From contig VDFB02373365.1 in the NCBI GenBank assembly GCA_007258455.2, positions 217,987,765-218,051,764 on the forward strand: a stretch of DNA of 64,000 bases, written 5' to 3'. How positions within the stretch are numbered: position 1 is the stretch's first letter; each line of letters begins with the position of its first letter. The translations under genes were made by a program, and so were the position numbers. Below are positions 1 through 11,076 of the stretch, piece after piece. The stretch is from Sequoia sempervirens (taxonomy: Eukaryota; Streptophyta; Pinopsida; Cupressales; Cupressaceae). The notes beneath the pieces were generated by a model. That model did no database searches, had not been told where the DNA came from, and saw nothing but the letters and a program-made list of their open reading frames with translations.

Positions 1-135
1 GAAAGGGATGCAAATCATGTAGCGGTAAAATACATACCTTATAATGCCAAGGTGGATGAGGTAATTAATTTTGAGTGGCCAACTGATGAAGAGTACTAGA
101 AATGGGTAACTAAATATTTGAATGAGGAAGAGTAA
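1..135 (+). pseudogene. C-terminal fragment of LTR-embedded ORF (5' LTR copy)
   Basis: Frame 1 reads a protein tail nearly identical to the end of the frame at 22319-22452, including VKYIPYNAKVDEVINF, and ends at the homologous TAA (133-135). An extra TAG at 97-99 breaks it, where the downstream copy has a His codon. No known domain is recognised. Its value is that the same frame exists in both LTRs. Confidence 0.7.
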
Positions 136-386
136 AAAGAGTGGACTACTAACACATGGTAAATCAGATGTTGCAGTTGCAATAGTTCCTGTTTTGTGTT
201 GATGGCATTCTCAGCGTGGGTTTCTTGTGGTTTTTGTTGCATCAACATTCCTCAGCTGATATGATGAACAAGAATATTCTCCAAGGTGATGGCTATTGTA
301 ACAATTTTTGGAATATCACCAGGTGCTCCAATTGGCTGGTGACATGTGTACTTTAAGGCCCGATGCTTGTTTTCTCCTTCATTTTC

Positions 387-392
387 TATAAG
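387..392 (+). promoter_or_regulatory. Candidate TATA box of element A, 5' LTR copy
   Basis: TATAAG in the context CTATAAGAAGG is present in both LTR copies (here and 22704-22709). It lies downstream of the LTR reading frame and about 0.9 kb before the LTR end. If it is the real promoter, the embedded frame lies in U3. Sequence match only. Confidence 0.3.
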
Positions 393-1318
393 AAGGATTT
401 CAAGGCCAGAAGTACAGGTTAGCAAGTTAGATAATTTTTATTCGATTCTAGATGAAGTTGCAGAGAAAATTGTAAAGTTCGATGGTTTTATAGAAATGCA
501 ATTTAGGTTTCAAGTCATTCTATAATAGGTTTTGAGTTCATGGGGATTTAATGTTGTATGACAGTACTAGCATTTGAGTTGAAATGATAAATTCAAGCTC
601 ATGTCTCTCCATTGTACATGCATATCTAAACTTTGAATGAAATAACTAAGGGTTGTTTTATCCATCTCACTATTGTGGTGTGTATGATTATATTTTATCT
701 TTAATTCAAGGAATTAATTAAAATGCTTAAATGGGATTATAGATGGATATGTTTTGTATAAGGATTTGATAAGTAATACTGGGTTAGAATGCATACTGAT
801 GAAATTGTAATGCAATATTGTTAGGGATCTTATATGTCATGTATTAAATCTGTCGTAAACCTTTAGATGCTTATAATTTGACTCCTACAATGGATGTATG
901 GCACTGATCTAAGTTGTACTTATTCATGTAGCTTAGTATTTGTTTGTCTTTGCCTAGAGCTTGCTACAAATTGCAAATCAATGACTATCTTAAACAATGG
1001 ATTGTGTTTAGTTATCTCATACTCCAGATAGTTGATATTGTCTATGAACAACCAATTCTAGTGGATATTATCTTATCGTGTTGAGATATTAAGTGAGATT
1101 ATCTGCTATTGTTAATGTCATTTATAATAATGGTGCAAAGGTTGTAAACACATTAAGGGATCACCCTCCCGGATTTTGTAGAGCCCGAAGTGTAGGAGGC
1201 TTTTTAAAGTCCTTATCAGTTGTTCTAGGTCCTTCGAGCTGCCTTTGATTGGAATTGGCAATTCCATAGGTAGATTAGAAAACAAACCTAGTTACATTGT
1301 AAAGAAGAACCAACAAAA

Positions 1319-1336
1319 TGGCGACTCTACTGGGGA
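1319..1336 (+). other. Primer binding site, tRNA-Arg type (element A)
   Basis: TGGCGACTCTACTGGGGA follows the LTR end (…CCAACA) by three bases. It matches the PBS type used by plant Ogre/Tat elements, complementary to a tRNA-Arg 3' end (TCCCCAGTnGAGTCGCCA; tRNA identity from memory). It would prime minus-strand DNA synthesis. Confidence 0.8.
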
Positions 1337-1607
1337 GCTAATTTTAAAATATTTCTTGTTAGTGTGTCGGTTGTGCATTTTGCATAGAGTTTTCATAATA
1401 TTTCTGTGATTTGAAGGTTGAGCCTAGAATTCTATGTTAGGTTTTTCCACTTCTATTTTCATAAGAGTTAAAAGTATGTTGTAAAGCACTTTTTGTGTGT
1501 TGTTAGTACGATTTTCCAAAGGTTTTTATATTCTACCGCGTGTCTTTAGGTATTTGGTATTCGCAAGAAAATTGGGTGGTGACTTTGAAGTCTCTGCACC
1601 AGTGTGC
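1337..1607 (+). other. Untranslated leader of element A
   Basis: No coding signal or known motif was found between the PBS and the duplicated block. This is the expected place for packaging and dimerisation signals, none of which can be recognised by eye. Confidence 0.5.
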
Positions 1608-2479
1608 ATTTTATTGTGAAAGGTTTATTGTAAGTGGAAAAAACTTTTGGACAAGTACAAAGAATGAAGAACACTAGGTTATTCATGAAGAATCATCCAG
1701 AATAGAAATTAGAAGGTGAACTTCCCAAAGTGAAGAAGAAGGACTGGATAAAGAAAAGACCAAAATCTAGTAATGTTGCTCCCACATCATAGGACTCTGT
1801 ACACCAAGGTACAAATAAGCTTTTACACCCTATCCCTGAGAATATTGAAGAGGTGTCTAGGCATTCTGAGTCAGACAGTTGTGGATTTTTTTATTCATTA
1901 TTTTCTACACCGGTTCAAGAAGATGTGACATGTCAGAATAAAGGGCTTATTAGTATCAAATATGCTGAAAAGAGAAAAGGCAGGAGTAGAAGTTGAAGCC
2001 ATCACCGAGAATGCACCACTGATGTGCCTCCTCCTTCTCCTGGATTTTATTGTGAAAGGTTTATTGTAAGTGGAAAGAACTTTTGGACAAGTACAAAGAA
2101 TGAAGAACACTAGGTTATTCATGAAGAATCATCCAGAATAGAAATTAGAAGGTGAACTTCCCAAAGTGAAGAAGAAGGACTGGATAAAGAAAAGACCAAA
2201 ATCTAGTAATGTTGCTCCCACATCATAGGACTCTGTACACCAAGGTACAAATAAGCTTTTACACCCTATCCCTGAGAATATTGAAGAGGTGTCTAGGCAT
2301 TCTGAGTCAGACAGTTGTGGATTTTTTTATTCATTATTTTCTACACCGGTTCAAGAAGATGTGACATGTCAGAATAAAGGGCTTATTAGTATCAAATATG
2401 CTGAAAAGAGAAAAGGCAGGAGTAGAAGTTGAAGCCATCACCGAGAATGCACCACTGATGTGCCTCCTTCTCCTGCTAA
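1608..2479 (+). repeat. Recent 436-bp tandem duplication in the gag 5' region
   Basis: Block 1608-2043 is repeated at 2044-2479. I noticed only one substitution (AAAAAAC against AAAGAAC) and a 3-bp indel (CCTCCTCC against CCTCC). Each copy carries the ATG that probably opens gag (1664 and 2100) and the same stops in the first 110 codons. The near identity contrasts with the divergence of the LTRs, so the duplication happened after the element had inserted and decayed. Confidence 0.85.
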
Positions 2480-5200
2480 AAATGATGTAAACCCTTTATT
2501 GTCTAAACATGTGCTGGAAGAGGTCAATCTAATAGACCTAGATGATACATCAGGTTCTGAGGTGACTTTGCCTTGTTGAGATTATGGATTGCACAACCCT
2601 TGAAGTTCCAGAATCTTTAATGGACTTTAGCCATGAAAGATGATCAACCACAAAGAGAAGTGTTGCAACAATGGAATGTTGATTAAAGATTCCATTGATA
2701 TGATGAAAATGATATTGATATGATATAAATGAACAACATTCCTGAATATATAAGCAGGAAGGAAAACCTAAGATGCATGAGATGTTGCCATGTGTCTTGA
2801 TCTAACATCATGTGACAACATGTGAACCTTATCTAGATGATTATTAAATGTTGAGATAAGTTCTAGAAGGACAACTCATCTTCTAGAAGGAATATTATCC
2901 CTACAAACAAGGAAGGGAATATTATCCCATTTATTAAATGATTTATCTAATAATGCAACCTAGGACTTAATTAACTAAATGAAAGACCTAAGTTAACTTA
3001 TGCTAGTGTAATAATTAATTAATACACTAACATGCCTGACCCTGATGATGTTTTTGGAGACATTAATTCTTTGAGGCGGGAAATCCAAAAGCAAGCTAAG
3101 CTCAGGAAGAAAAGAGAAAAAGAAAGAGAAGCAGAGTTGAGGGATGTTGTGATCGAAAGGGATAGGTTGATGAGATAGTTGGAAACAATGAAACTCCTAA
3201 ACCAAGTAGAACCTAAGCCAAGTGTTGAGGGTCTAGTTGTACAGAAAGTTTCTAATAAGGAAGAAAATCTTGTGTCTAAAGAAAACCCTAGAGCTCCCAG
3301 CGAGGATAAGGGAAGTTCCAAACCTACTAACCCAAAGCCCTCAAATCATGACCCAAAGCCCTTAGATCATGTTAAGTCTCAACCCAGTAATACCAACCCT
3401 AAGTCTGTCATGGATAAGGGAAAACAAAAGGTTGAGGGGATTAAAATAAAAGAGAAGGTGACTCCCCATTCCACTCAACAAGATCTCCATCCACATGTGT
3501 CATTTCAAATAGAATCTTCCTTAGAAAAGGCTAGGAAGGAGAGTGAGGCTCTGGCAAAAGAGTTGGAGAGAACAGAGATTGAGGCTGCAAATGCAGAAAT
3601 GAAGAGGAAAATAAGTTTCCTAAAGATGTCAAACATGGATGAGGCTACACAAGATGCAACCTCATCAGGTCACCAAGATGTTTTAAAGGACGGTCCTAAA
3701 GCTAATGTAGACCCCACCATAAATAATTCTAGCTTGAAGACTCATGCAAATAGGTCTATAAATCCAAATCATGATGGTTCTAGAGTACAAGATTTAGGGT
3801 CTAGTGTTGATCCTCAAATGAATGAAGGATTATTTCAAAAACAACCTATACAGTTGGAAAGGTATAGGCCATTATTCTTTAACGGTATCCCTGGTTATCC
3901 AAATCCCATCCCTACTGAATTGAGAGAAAAGATGAATACATTTGTTGGTAATAATGTTGTAACAACAGAAGAACACTTGAAAGATTTTATGGATATGCTA
4001 AATGATTATAAGGTAGAACATGAAGATGTTGTAATGAAATTGTTTGTACAATCTCTGGTAGAAGATGCAAGGGATTGGTATAGAGGTCTATCTAATGATA
4101 GTATTGGTTCATGGGATGAGTTTGAAAAGTGTTTCAAGGAGTAGTATGGTGATAAAAATAATGCTAGTTTTATGTTAAATGAATTTAATAACATCAAGAA
4201 GTCATTGAATCAGCCTATTCTAGAGTTTAATTTAAGATTTCAGAAAGCAATGTATAAGTTGTTTCAGGTTTTGAGGCTTGATGAGAATGTTTGTTTAACT
4301 ACATATTTCAATGATTTTGATGCTAAAATGGCCTATCCCTTTAGAGATAAGGACCCTCGAACTATGAGGGATGCATTTAGGGTGGCTATAAATATTGAAA
4401 GTAATAGAAGAACTTATGGGAAGTATGGTAGGAGAGAACCTACACTTTTGAAAAATCCTAGGAATAAGACTGAGAAGGTTTCGACTGCAAAGCCTAATGA
4501 TGGTGAAAAGTGGGAAAAGGTTTACAATACTCTGAAAGACAAAAAAAAATATTTCTAAGAAAGAGAAGGGTATATGAAATGAAAGGCAATCCTATAATAG
4601 AAATGATAGGTAGCCTAGATTGCAAAATTATCCTTAAAATACAAATTGGAAAGATGGAAAACCAATCTTTCCTAGCCAAAAGCCTAAAAATGATCACCAT
4701 ATGCCAGACCCCTTGCAAAAACATTTAGTGAATCTAGTACCAAATAGACCATGGTGTGAAGTATGTGAGCATCCACATGATCAAAATTACTATGGTGTTG
4801 CTCAATTGTTTGTTGCTGAGGAAATCGAGGAGGATGCTCATGACCAGACATCAAAATATGAGTAGGATGATGTAGATGTTTGGATGGCTAGATCATACAT
4901 TGATGAGGCAGAATGTTCCTCTGATGATGAAATGCAAGAATTTGATGTGGATAATCAGAGGTAGAGAAGTGAGATGTATCATCAACAGGTCTTTTCTGAT
5001 GAGGAAGATAATTTTGATCATAAAGCTTGTAATATGGAGTAGGCTAAAGATTTAGTATCCTTAAGGAGACCATCAGAATAAGAGATTGCAAGATTGAATG
5101 AAGAAATGGCTGCTCAAATGAGAAGTTCACTTCAATTGAGAAATAGAACTGTGGGTGGTGAACAGGGTAAACCTGTTGGCTTGTTCATTAAAGAATAAAA
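2100..5200 (+). pseudogene. gag: Element A gag (capsid/nucleocapsid), broken
   Basis: The gag precursor would form the cytoplasmic particle that packages element RNA. Frame 2 runs from ATG 2100 (copy at 1664) through an acidic, lysine-rich N-terminal part. It skips solo LTR 2574-3032 and continues at 3038. The region to 4558 has the retrotransposon-gag helical core, with a DWYRGL motif near 4072 and a FNLRFQKAMYKL motif near 4228. In-frame TAGs lie at 3176 and 4142. A frameshift near 4545, at a run of nine A, moves the rest to frame 3. There WCEVCEHPHDQNYY (from 4752) looks like a CCHC zinc knuckle whose last Cys is lost. The frame stays partly open, with several TAGs, into the protease region. 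Certain as gypsy gag; start uncertain. Confidence 0.7.
2574..3032 (+). mobile_element. Solo LTR (459 bp) inserted in element A gag
   Basis: It begins TGTTGAGATT and ends ACTAACA, has TG...CA ends, and is flanked by perfect 5-bp duplications TGCCT (2569-2573 and 3033-3037). Removing it with one duplication restores the gag frame through V-T-L-P-D-P-D-D. It encodes nothing. TATATAAG at 2747-2754 is a plausible TATA box. No PBS or polypurine tract is inside, so it is a solo LTR or a very short TRIM-like remnant. The orientation is assumed from the TATA box. Confidence 0.85.
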
Positions 5201-5243
5201 GGATAAAAATAAAGGTGTTAAGGTTGACAACAAAAAAGATGCT

Positions 5244-6752
5244 ATGAAAGTCAAAGAAGTCAAGAGTGATAAGGTTTGGGAAAAAAAGAATGAAGCCCCA
5301 AAGTCTCAAGAAGGTGTGACTTCATCACTGGTGAAGACTAAGGTGATTACAAAAGTAGTTGAACCTGCTACAGAGGATAAGAAGCAAAAGAAGCTAGGAG
5401 GAAGTAATCAGCCAAAGAAAAAAGAAAATGATGAAGGTATGATGTCTAATTCTCCTAAATATACACCTGTGGATATGTTTCATGTTCTTTATCAAGTTAA
5501 ATTAACTGTACCTTTGCTAGAGATGATGAGAATAAATGAACTCAAAGAAAATTCAATAGCCTTGATCACAAATGTTGCTGGTAATAAGACTAAACAAGGA
5601 AGTGGTAAAGAAGTGAAGGATAAAGAGAAAGAAAAGGAAGTGGAGGGAATTGTGTCACAAATTCCCCCTGTGTATTTAGGAAATTCTATTCACATGTGCC
5701 TTGAAAACATAACCCCTTTTTTCTTAAGTGTGGATATAAATGGGAAAACTTTAAAGAACTATATGATAGATTCAGGGGCATCAAATAATGTCATGCCAGT
5801 CAAAATAATGGAAGCAATGGGCTTGACGGTAAATACTACTCAAGGTAAATGCTATGCTATGGTTTCAAGAGAAGTGCCAGTTATTGTAACTATCAGAGCA
5901 TTGCCTTATAAATTGACTCAGTACCCTGACAAAGATTTATTCATGACTATATTAGTCGCAGACACCCCACCTCATTTTGGGATGCTTTTTTCAAGAAAAT
6001 GGAGTGCATCAATGGGGAGTAACATGAAATGTGATTTGTCATTTGCTACTTTCTCCATTGATGGTAAGGATGTCAAAATTGAAAGAGAGTCAAAAGTACC
6101 TCATATGATTGAGCATGGCCTGATTGAGAATATGACATATTTTATTGACAATGGTATAGATGAATTTTGGGTTGAGGAGTTCCCTAGCAATTGTGATAAG
6201 CCTACTACATTGATTGATACAGAAATAAAACAATTGTTAGAATCTGATGATTTGTGGACTATGTATTTTGATGGTGCAAGTTCAAAAGAAGGGTTTGGTG
6301 TAGGTTTCTTGTTATGGTCACCAAGTGGAAAGACACTCAAGTTTTACTTCACTTTGTTATTTGAATGCACAAATAATGTTGCAGAGTATGAAGCTGTGTT
6401 ACTAGGATTGAGATTGGCTGAAAAACATGGGATCGAGAAGTTCAAGGCGATTGGGGATTCTGAGCTTGTGGTTTCCCAACTCAGATCCAAGTTTGTATCA
6501 AAGAACAAGAGGTTGAAACAATATAGGAATTTTGTTTGGGATGAATTGGAAAGCTTTGATGCATTTGGCATAGGATGGACAGAAAGAGGTCAAAAAAAAG
6601 TGGCAGACCTATTAGCCAACATTGCATTAAAACCAAATGATATGACTTATGCTAGAATTTCAAAAGTTGAGGTGCAAACCAGGCCATCTATCCCTAATAA
6701 TATAAAAAATTGGCAATTTTTTGATAATGATGATGACATATTAAAGTTTTGA
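5244..6752 (+). pseudogene. Element A aspartic protease plus extra (aRNH-type) RNase H
   Basis: This is an unbroken frame of 502 codons. Residues 1-150 are a charged linker. The protease follows, with catalytic motif DSGAS (5769-5783) and a later FGMLFSR flap-side region. From about 6250 comes a complete plant/archaeal-type RNase H: MYFDGASSKEG, NNVAEYEAVLLGL, GDSELVV and a C-terminal KKVADLLANIAL helix, keeping the acidic residues D, E and D in order. The RT starts only after this, at 6896, so the extra RNase H is upstream of RT. The reading frame changes between the two (6753-6895). This is the best-preserved open stretch of element A. Confidence 0.85.
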
Positions 6753-6895
6753 ATTGTGTTGGAGGGTATGAAAATTAGGAAATTGACTTTGGAGCTTTTG
6801 TTGAAAATATTGATGGTAAGGATACCATATTTGGAAATGAGGTCATTTAATTAAAGACAAACACAATTTCCAAGGGTCTAGTTGTACTAGAAAGA

Positions 6896-7957
6896 GTGTT
6901 TGATAAGAAAGATAAGACAAAGGCTAATCACACTACTTCCCATATTGATGACTTGGAAGAGATAAATCTTGAAACAAAAGCATCCCCAAAGAAGGTATAT
7001 ATTGGAAAGAAAATGTCACCAAAGGTGAGAACAATGCTAATTGACTTATTAAGGAAGTTTAGGCATGTGCTTGAATGGTCTTATGATGACCTTAAGGCAT
7101 ATAGGGAGGATCTTTTCCAACATGAGATTCCTTTGCGTGATGATGCCAAGCCATTCAGATAAAAGAAAAGGCCTATTAATCCCACCTTGGCCCCCAAAAT
7201 GCAAGAAGAATTAATGAAATTAAGGGATGCAGGAATCATCAAGCCAATTAGACATTCATCCTAGGTATCAAACTTGGTACCAGTAAGGAAGAAAAATGGA
7301 GAAATCAGGTTATGTGTAGATTTCAGAAATTTGAATGTGTCTTCATTAAAAGACAATTATCCATTACCCAATATGAAAGCCATGTTGCAAAGGGTGATAG
7401 GTTGTGAGTTGATGTCTATGATGGATGGATTTTCTAGTTATAACCAGCTTATGGTTAAAGAGTTTGAGCAGTTTAAGACAGATTTCACCACACCATGGGG
7501 AACATATGTTTACGTAAGAATGCCATTTGGTATAAAAAATGCAGGGGATACTTTTTAGAGATCCATGGATGTGGCATTCTCATATTTCATTAACTTGTTT
7601 TTTGTGATTTACCAAGATGACTTGAGAGCATATTCTAAAAAGGAAGAAGATCATTGTGAGCACCTGGAGAAGGTATTCATTAGAGCCTTGGAGTATGTTA
7701 TTTATTTGAATCCAAAGAAATGTGTATTTGGAGTACTAGAAGGAAAACTATTGGGACATATAGTTTCCAAGGATGGAGTAAAAATTGATCCAAAGAGGGT
7801 AATTGCAATTGATAAAGTTCCACAACCCCGAAGTGTCAAAGGAATACAGTCTTTCTTTGGACAAATAAATTTCTTGAGCAGGTTTGTGACAAATTTTGCT
7901 GAGATAGTTCACCCTATTTCCAAAATTCTCAAGAAAGGAGCCAAGGTTGAATGGGAT
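6896..7957 (+). pseudogene. Element A reverse transcriptase
   Basis: Frame 2 encodes a gypsy RT that copies RNA and DNA during replication in the particle. Visible blocks are NLVPVRKKNGEIRLCVDFRNLN (from about 7274), PWGTYVYVRMPFGIKNAG (7492-7545) and the catalytic box at 7610-7621, here YQDD in place of the usual Y(L/M/I)DD. The thumb/connection follows with KKCVFGVLEGKLLGHIVS and FFGQINFLSRF. Stops at 7160 (TAA), 7262 (TAG for Trp) and 7556 (TAG for Gln) break it. It runs straight to 7957, where element B is inserted, and resumes at 15564. Confidence 0.85.
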
Positions 7958-9423
7958 TGGTGCAGGAGCACCTAGGAAACACTAGGCTATGGGTAGTCTA
8001 GGATAAATTTAGTGTAAATTCTTTTCTAAGAAGGTCATGTTGATCATTGGAATTTGAGTTAGAGTGTTTTCTTGTCTTGATCAGGAGTGATTAGGAGGGA
8101 GGTTGTAACTCATGTTTCTTAGTTGTTTAGGAGTTAGCAATAATTGGAAAAGGTGGCAAAATGGGACATTTTGCACCTTTTGCCACTTGATTATGGAAAT
8201 GTATAACCCAAGGGATTGGTAACTACCTTGGAGAGGAGTTATAAGGAGTTGCTCGAGCTGAGGGTAGGGTTGGTTGGTTTTTGATTTGTAATAATTTCAT
8301 TGAGTGCAATTAAGACTGTGATATTGAAGAACATCTTCTAGTTTATGGTTTTGGATTTATGCATTGATGGTTTGATCAGATGTTGAGAGTAGAGTAGGTA
8401 GTGTAATTCCTTTTCAGGCATTACTTAGTTCACTAGTTAGCTTGTTGCATCAGTTCAAGCATGTATTTTTGTTAGGTTAATTCATTTCTTGCAATTTTTG
8501 TTCTGACTGTCAGACCGGAAAAGATGGAGCTCTAGACCATGTTTCCCCTATACCTAGTGTATGGGTTCTTGGAAAGAGAGGCTAGACTTCATGTTTGTAC
8601 ATGAGGTAGAGGTAGGAGTCCTTAGGAGTTAGGAATCCATTGTAAAAGACTGTTCCTAGGCGAGCTTGGCAGTGCCCAGCTAGGATAGCCAAAGAGTACA
8701 GAGCACTAAGGTTGCAGGGGTGCCAATCTCCTGGTGAACCACGATGTGGAGAGGATTTGGATTTCCTTATAGAGGCTTGGTAACAAGAAGGAGGCTTAAG
8801 ACAGAACGGGAAGTGGCAAACAAACTGACTGATCTCAAGGAGGTCAAAAATTGGCTTAAAACAAGCCTAAATTTGCTAAGTTAAGGGTTGGAGCAGTGTA
8901 CAGACAGTGGAGGCTCCAAACCCCAAAAATCTTCAAGGTGTGGGAAAGGGTACCATGAATCCAAAGAAAATATTTGGATTCATTTGGAGAATTTGGGCAC
9001 ACTCTCCAGTTTTCTCGGGTTAGGAGGCCTAGTTGGGGCTCTAGGGCTTGTAGCCTTTTTTAACCCTAGGAGAGGGTTTGGTGGAAGCGATGGAGAATTG
9101 GAGTCTAGTGATTGATCAAGAACCCTAATAGGTTGCTATGAAGATTTTTACTACATCTCTACACCCCTGCAAGAACCTAACAGAATGTTGGGAGTAATTG
9201 GCCTTTAGGGAAGAGTAAGGGTCAAGGGTGAGATAGTGGCAAGGCACCAAGATTGGCTTGGTGGAATGGAAGAGTGATGATAGTGGGATTGGCCAGTAGG
9301 ACTAGGGGTAACTATACCTAAGATAGGACCTAAAGGTTAAGGTGGGAGAGTCACCTAGGAGTTCTTGAGAACAAGGACCCAGAGCATGGGACAATGAGTG
9401 TTCCACCCAACCCTTCCCTATCA
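7958..9423 (+). repeat. Element B 5' LTR
   Basis: 1,466 bp, TG...CA, preceded by duplication GGGAT and followed after three bases by the PBS. A short open frame at 8888-9115 recurs in the other LTR (15027-15254), but it has no start context or recognisable domain and is taken as chance conservation. Confidence 0.93.
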
Positions 9424-9426
9424 GAT

Positions 9427-9438
9427 TGGTATCAGAGC
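9427..9438 (+). other. Primer binding site, initiator-Met tRNA type (element B)
   Basis: TGGTATCAGAGC is the classic plant PBS complementary to the 3' end of initiator tRNA-Met. It lies three bases after the LTR, as in many chromoviruses and copia elements. Confidence 0.92.
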
Positions 9439-9466
9439 AATTAAAAGATTTGGGATAGAATCTTGC

Positions 9467-10515
9467 ATGTCAGACCTTGAATCTAGTGGTTCTACCATCA
9501 TGGTGACAAATGCTGAATTGGCTAAGATGGTTGAAGAACAGGAGGAAGAAAATAGGCTAATGAGGGAAAGAATAGCCCAACTTGAGCAAGTAATGAGGAG
9601 CGCGTAGTTAGAAGGAAAGATACCAAAGGAAGAAGAGGTTGCAGAGGAAGACAAGACCCCTAAACCTGGCCCTGTTTTGAAAGAAGAGAATTTCTTGAAA
9701 GCATTGAAGGCTTTGAATGGAAAAGCACTTGAAGGCATACCACTGTTTAGTGGAAAAATGGAAGCTGATTTAGTTGTGGATTGGATAGAGGGAATGGAAA
9801 ACCATTTTGAGTGTGATGGGGTCACAAAAGCACATAAGGTAAAGGTGGCCAAATCAAGGTTAAGAGGTTTTGCCTTGACATGGTGGAAGTTCATTCAGAT
9901 AGAGAGGGAAAAGGAAGGCAAGCAGCCTATCTCTACTTGGAAGGGAATGGTTGCCAAGGTAAGAGAAGCATACATGCGAGATGAATATGAAATTTAGTTG
10001 CATAAGAAAAGACAGATCTTGAGGAAAAGAGACCAAGATGTGAACTCTTATACTGAGGAGTTTCAAAAACTTTGCATGAGGTCTAATGTGACAGAGGATG
10101 AAAGTGTCAAGGTGGCTAGATATCTTAACGGCTTGAAGTGGAACATTCAAGAGGAAATGACTCTTCTAAGTTCCAAGATAGTACACCAATGCTACCAATT
10201 AGCTATAAATATTGAGGAAAGAAGCAAGAGGAAACAAGAATAAACTTCTAAGATCAGAGGTAAAGGCAGAGATCAAAGAGATCAAAGACGACAGCGAGGT
10301 GGCTACCAAGGTAGAGGCAATGAACAAAAAACCAAGGAGAGTTTAAATCCACAGATCATGGCAATGAAATACCTTCTAGAGGAGGGTATAACAGAGGTAG
10401 AGGTTCTCAAGGAGGATCCACTAGAGGAAGAGGAGCAAGCAGGAGCAATTCATACTTTGCAAACATGAAATGCTACCATTGTGGTCAAGTTGGACACCCA
10501 GCTTATAGGTTTCCG
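9467..10515 (+). pseudogene. gag: Element B gag with degenerate zinc knuckle
   Basis: Frame 2 opens at ATG 9467 with a coiled-coil-like stretch (MVEEQEEENRLMRERIAQLE), then the Retrotrans_gag core with FSGKMEADLVVDWIEGMEN and LTWWKF. Stops are TAG 9605, TAG 9995 and TAA 10241. At an A-run near 10325 the frame shifts to frame 1, giving an RG-rich linker and then CYHCGQVGHPAYRF (from 10468). This is a CX2CX4HX4C knuckle whose final Cys is Phe. The protein would coat the genomic RNA. Confidence 0.85.
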
Positions 10516-11076
10516 GAGAAAGAATCTTCATCAAGCAATGAGAAGAGAGTGGATTATGCACAAGAGGAAACCATGAGTCCTAAGTCACCTGAGGTCAGTC
10601 ACATTGAATCTGAGATGGGAGAGAATCTAATGTTTAGAAGAGTGTTGATCAGACAATCGGTCAAGGAAGAACCAAAACAAAGAAGAGCTCTATTTAGAGT
10701 GAAGTGCAAGATACTTGGTAAAGTATGCAAGGTCATTGTAGATTCAGGTTCAATAGACAATATCATCTTAGAAGAAGTAGTAATGAAACTGAAAATGAAA
10801 AAGGTACCCCACACTAACCCCTACAAGGTAACATGGTTCAACAAAGGGCAGAGTGTTCTAAGGAATGAGCAAGTAACGGTGGAGTTTTCCATTGGAGGGT
10901 ATAAGGATAAGTTAGTTTGTGATGTTTTACCCATGGATGCGTGCCATCTACTATTGGGTAGACCATGGCAGTATGACAGAAGTGCCATGTATGATGGGAA
11001 AGAGAATAGCATTTCCTTCGAGAAGGATGGGAAGACTTTCAAGTTGCAGTCACTGTCAAAAGAAGAAGAGGGATAG
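10516..11076 (+). pseudogene. Element B aspartic protease
   Basis: Frame 1, fused downstream of gag. The motif IVDSGSIDNIILEE (from about 10735) is the catalytic D-S-G loop of retropepsin-like proteases, and LLLGRPWQYDR (from about 10951) is the conserved C-terminal block of gypsy proteases. It would cleave the gag-pol precursor. TAG at 11074 breaks the polyprotein before the RT. Confidence 0.85.

Larger units (their letters stand above)
1..1315 (+). repeat. Element A 5' LTR, right-hand part
   Basis: Positions 1-1315 match 22319-23635 closely. The match ends at the same ACCAACA in both copies, and the PBS follows only here, so this is the 3' end of the upstream LTR. Its first 135 bp are coding-like and correspond to the tail of the reading frame in the downstream LTR, which shows that the repeat extends into that frame. 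The true LTR start lies outside the window. Nothing else gene-like is seen between 136 and 1315. Confidence 0.8.

Noticed and set aside
121..143. GAGGAAGAGTAAAAAGAGTGG as the PPT and an LTR start at 142/22459
   Set aside because: The repeat continues upstream into the coding frame (1-135 matches 22319-22453). The related element C shows that the LTR includes the frame, so this purine-rich text is internal to the LTR.
8888..9115. 75-codon open frame conserved in both LTRs of element B (also 15027-15254)
   Set aside because: LTR copies are identical by descent, so conservation is expected. There is no domain, start context or relative in other LTRs.
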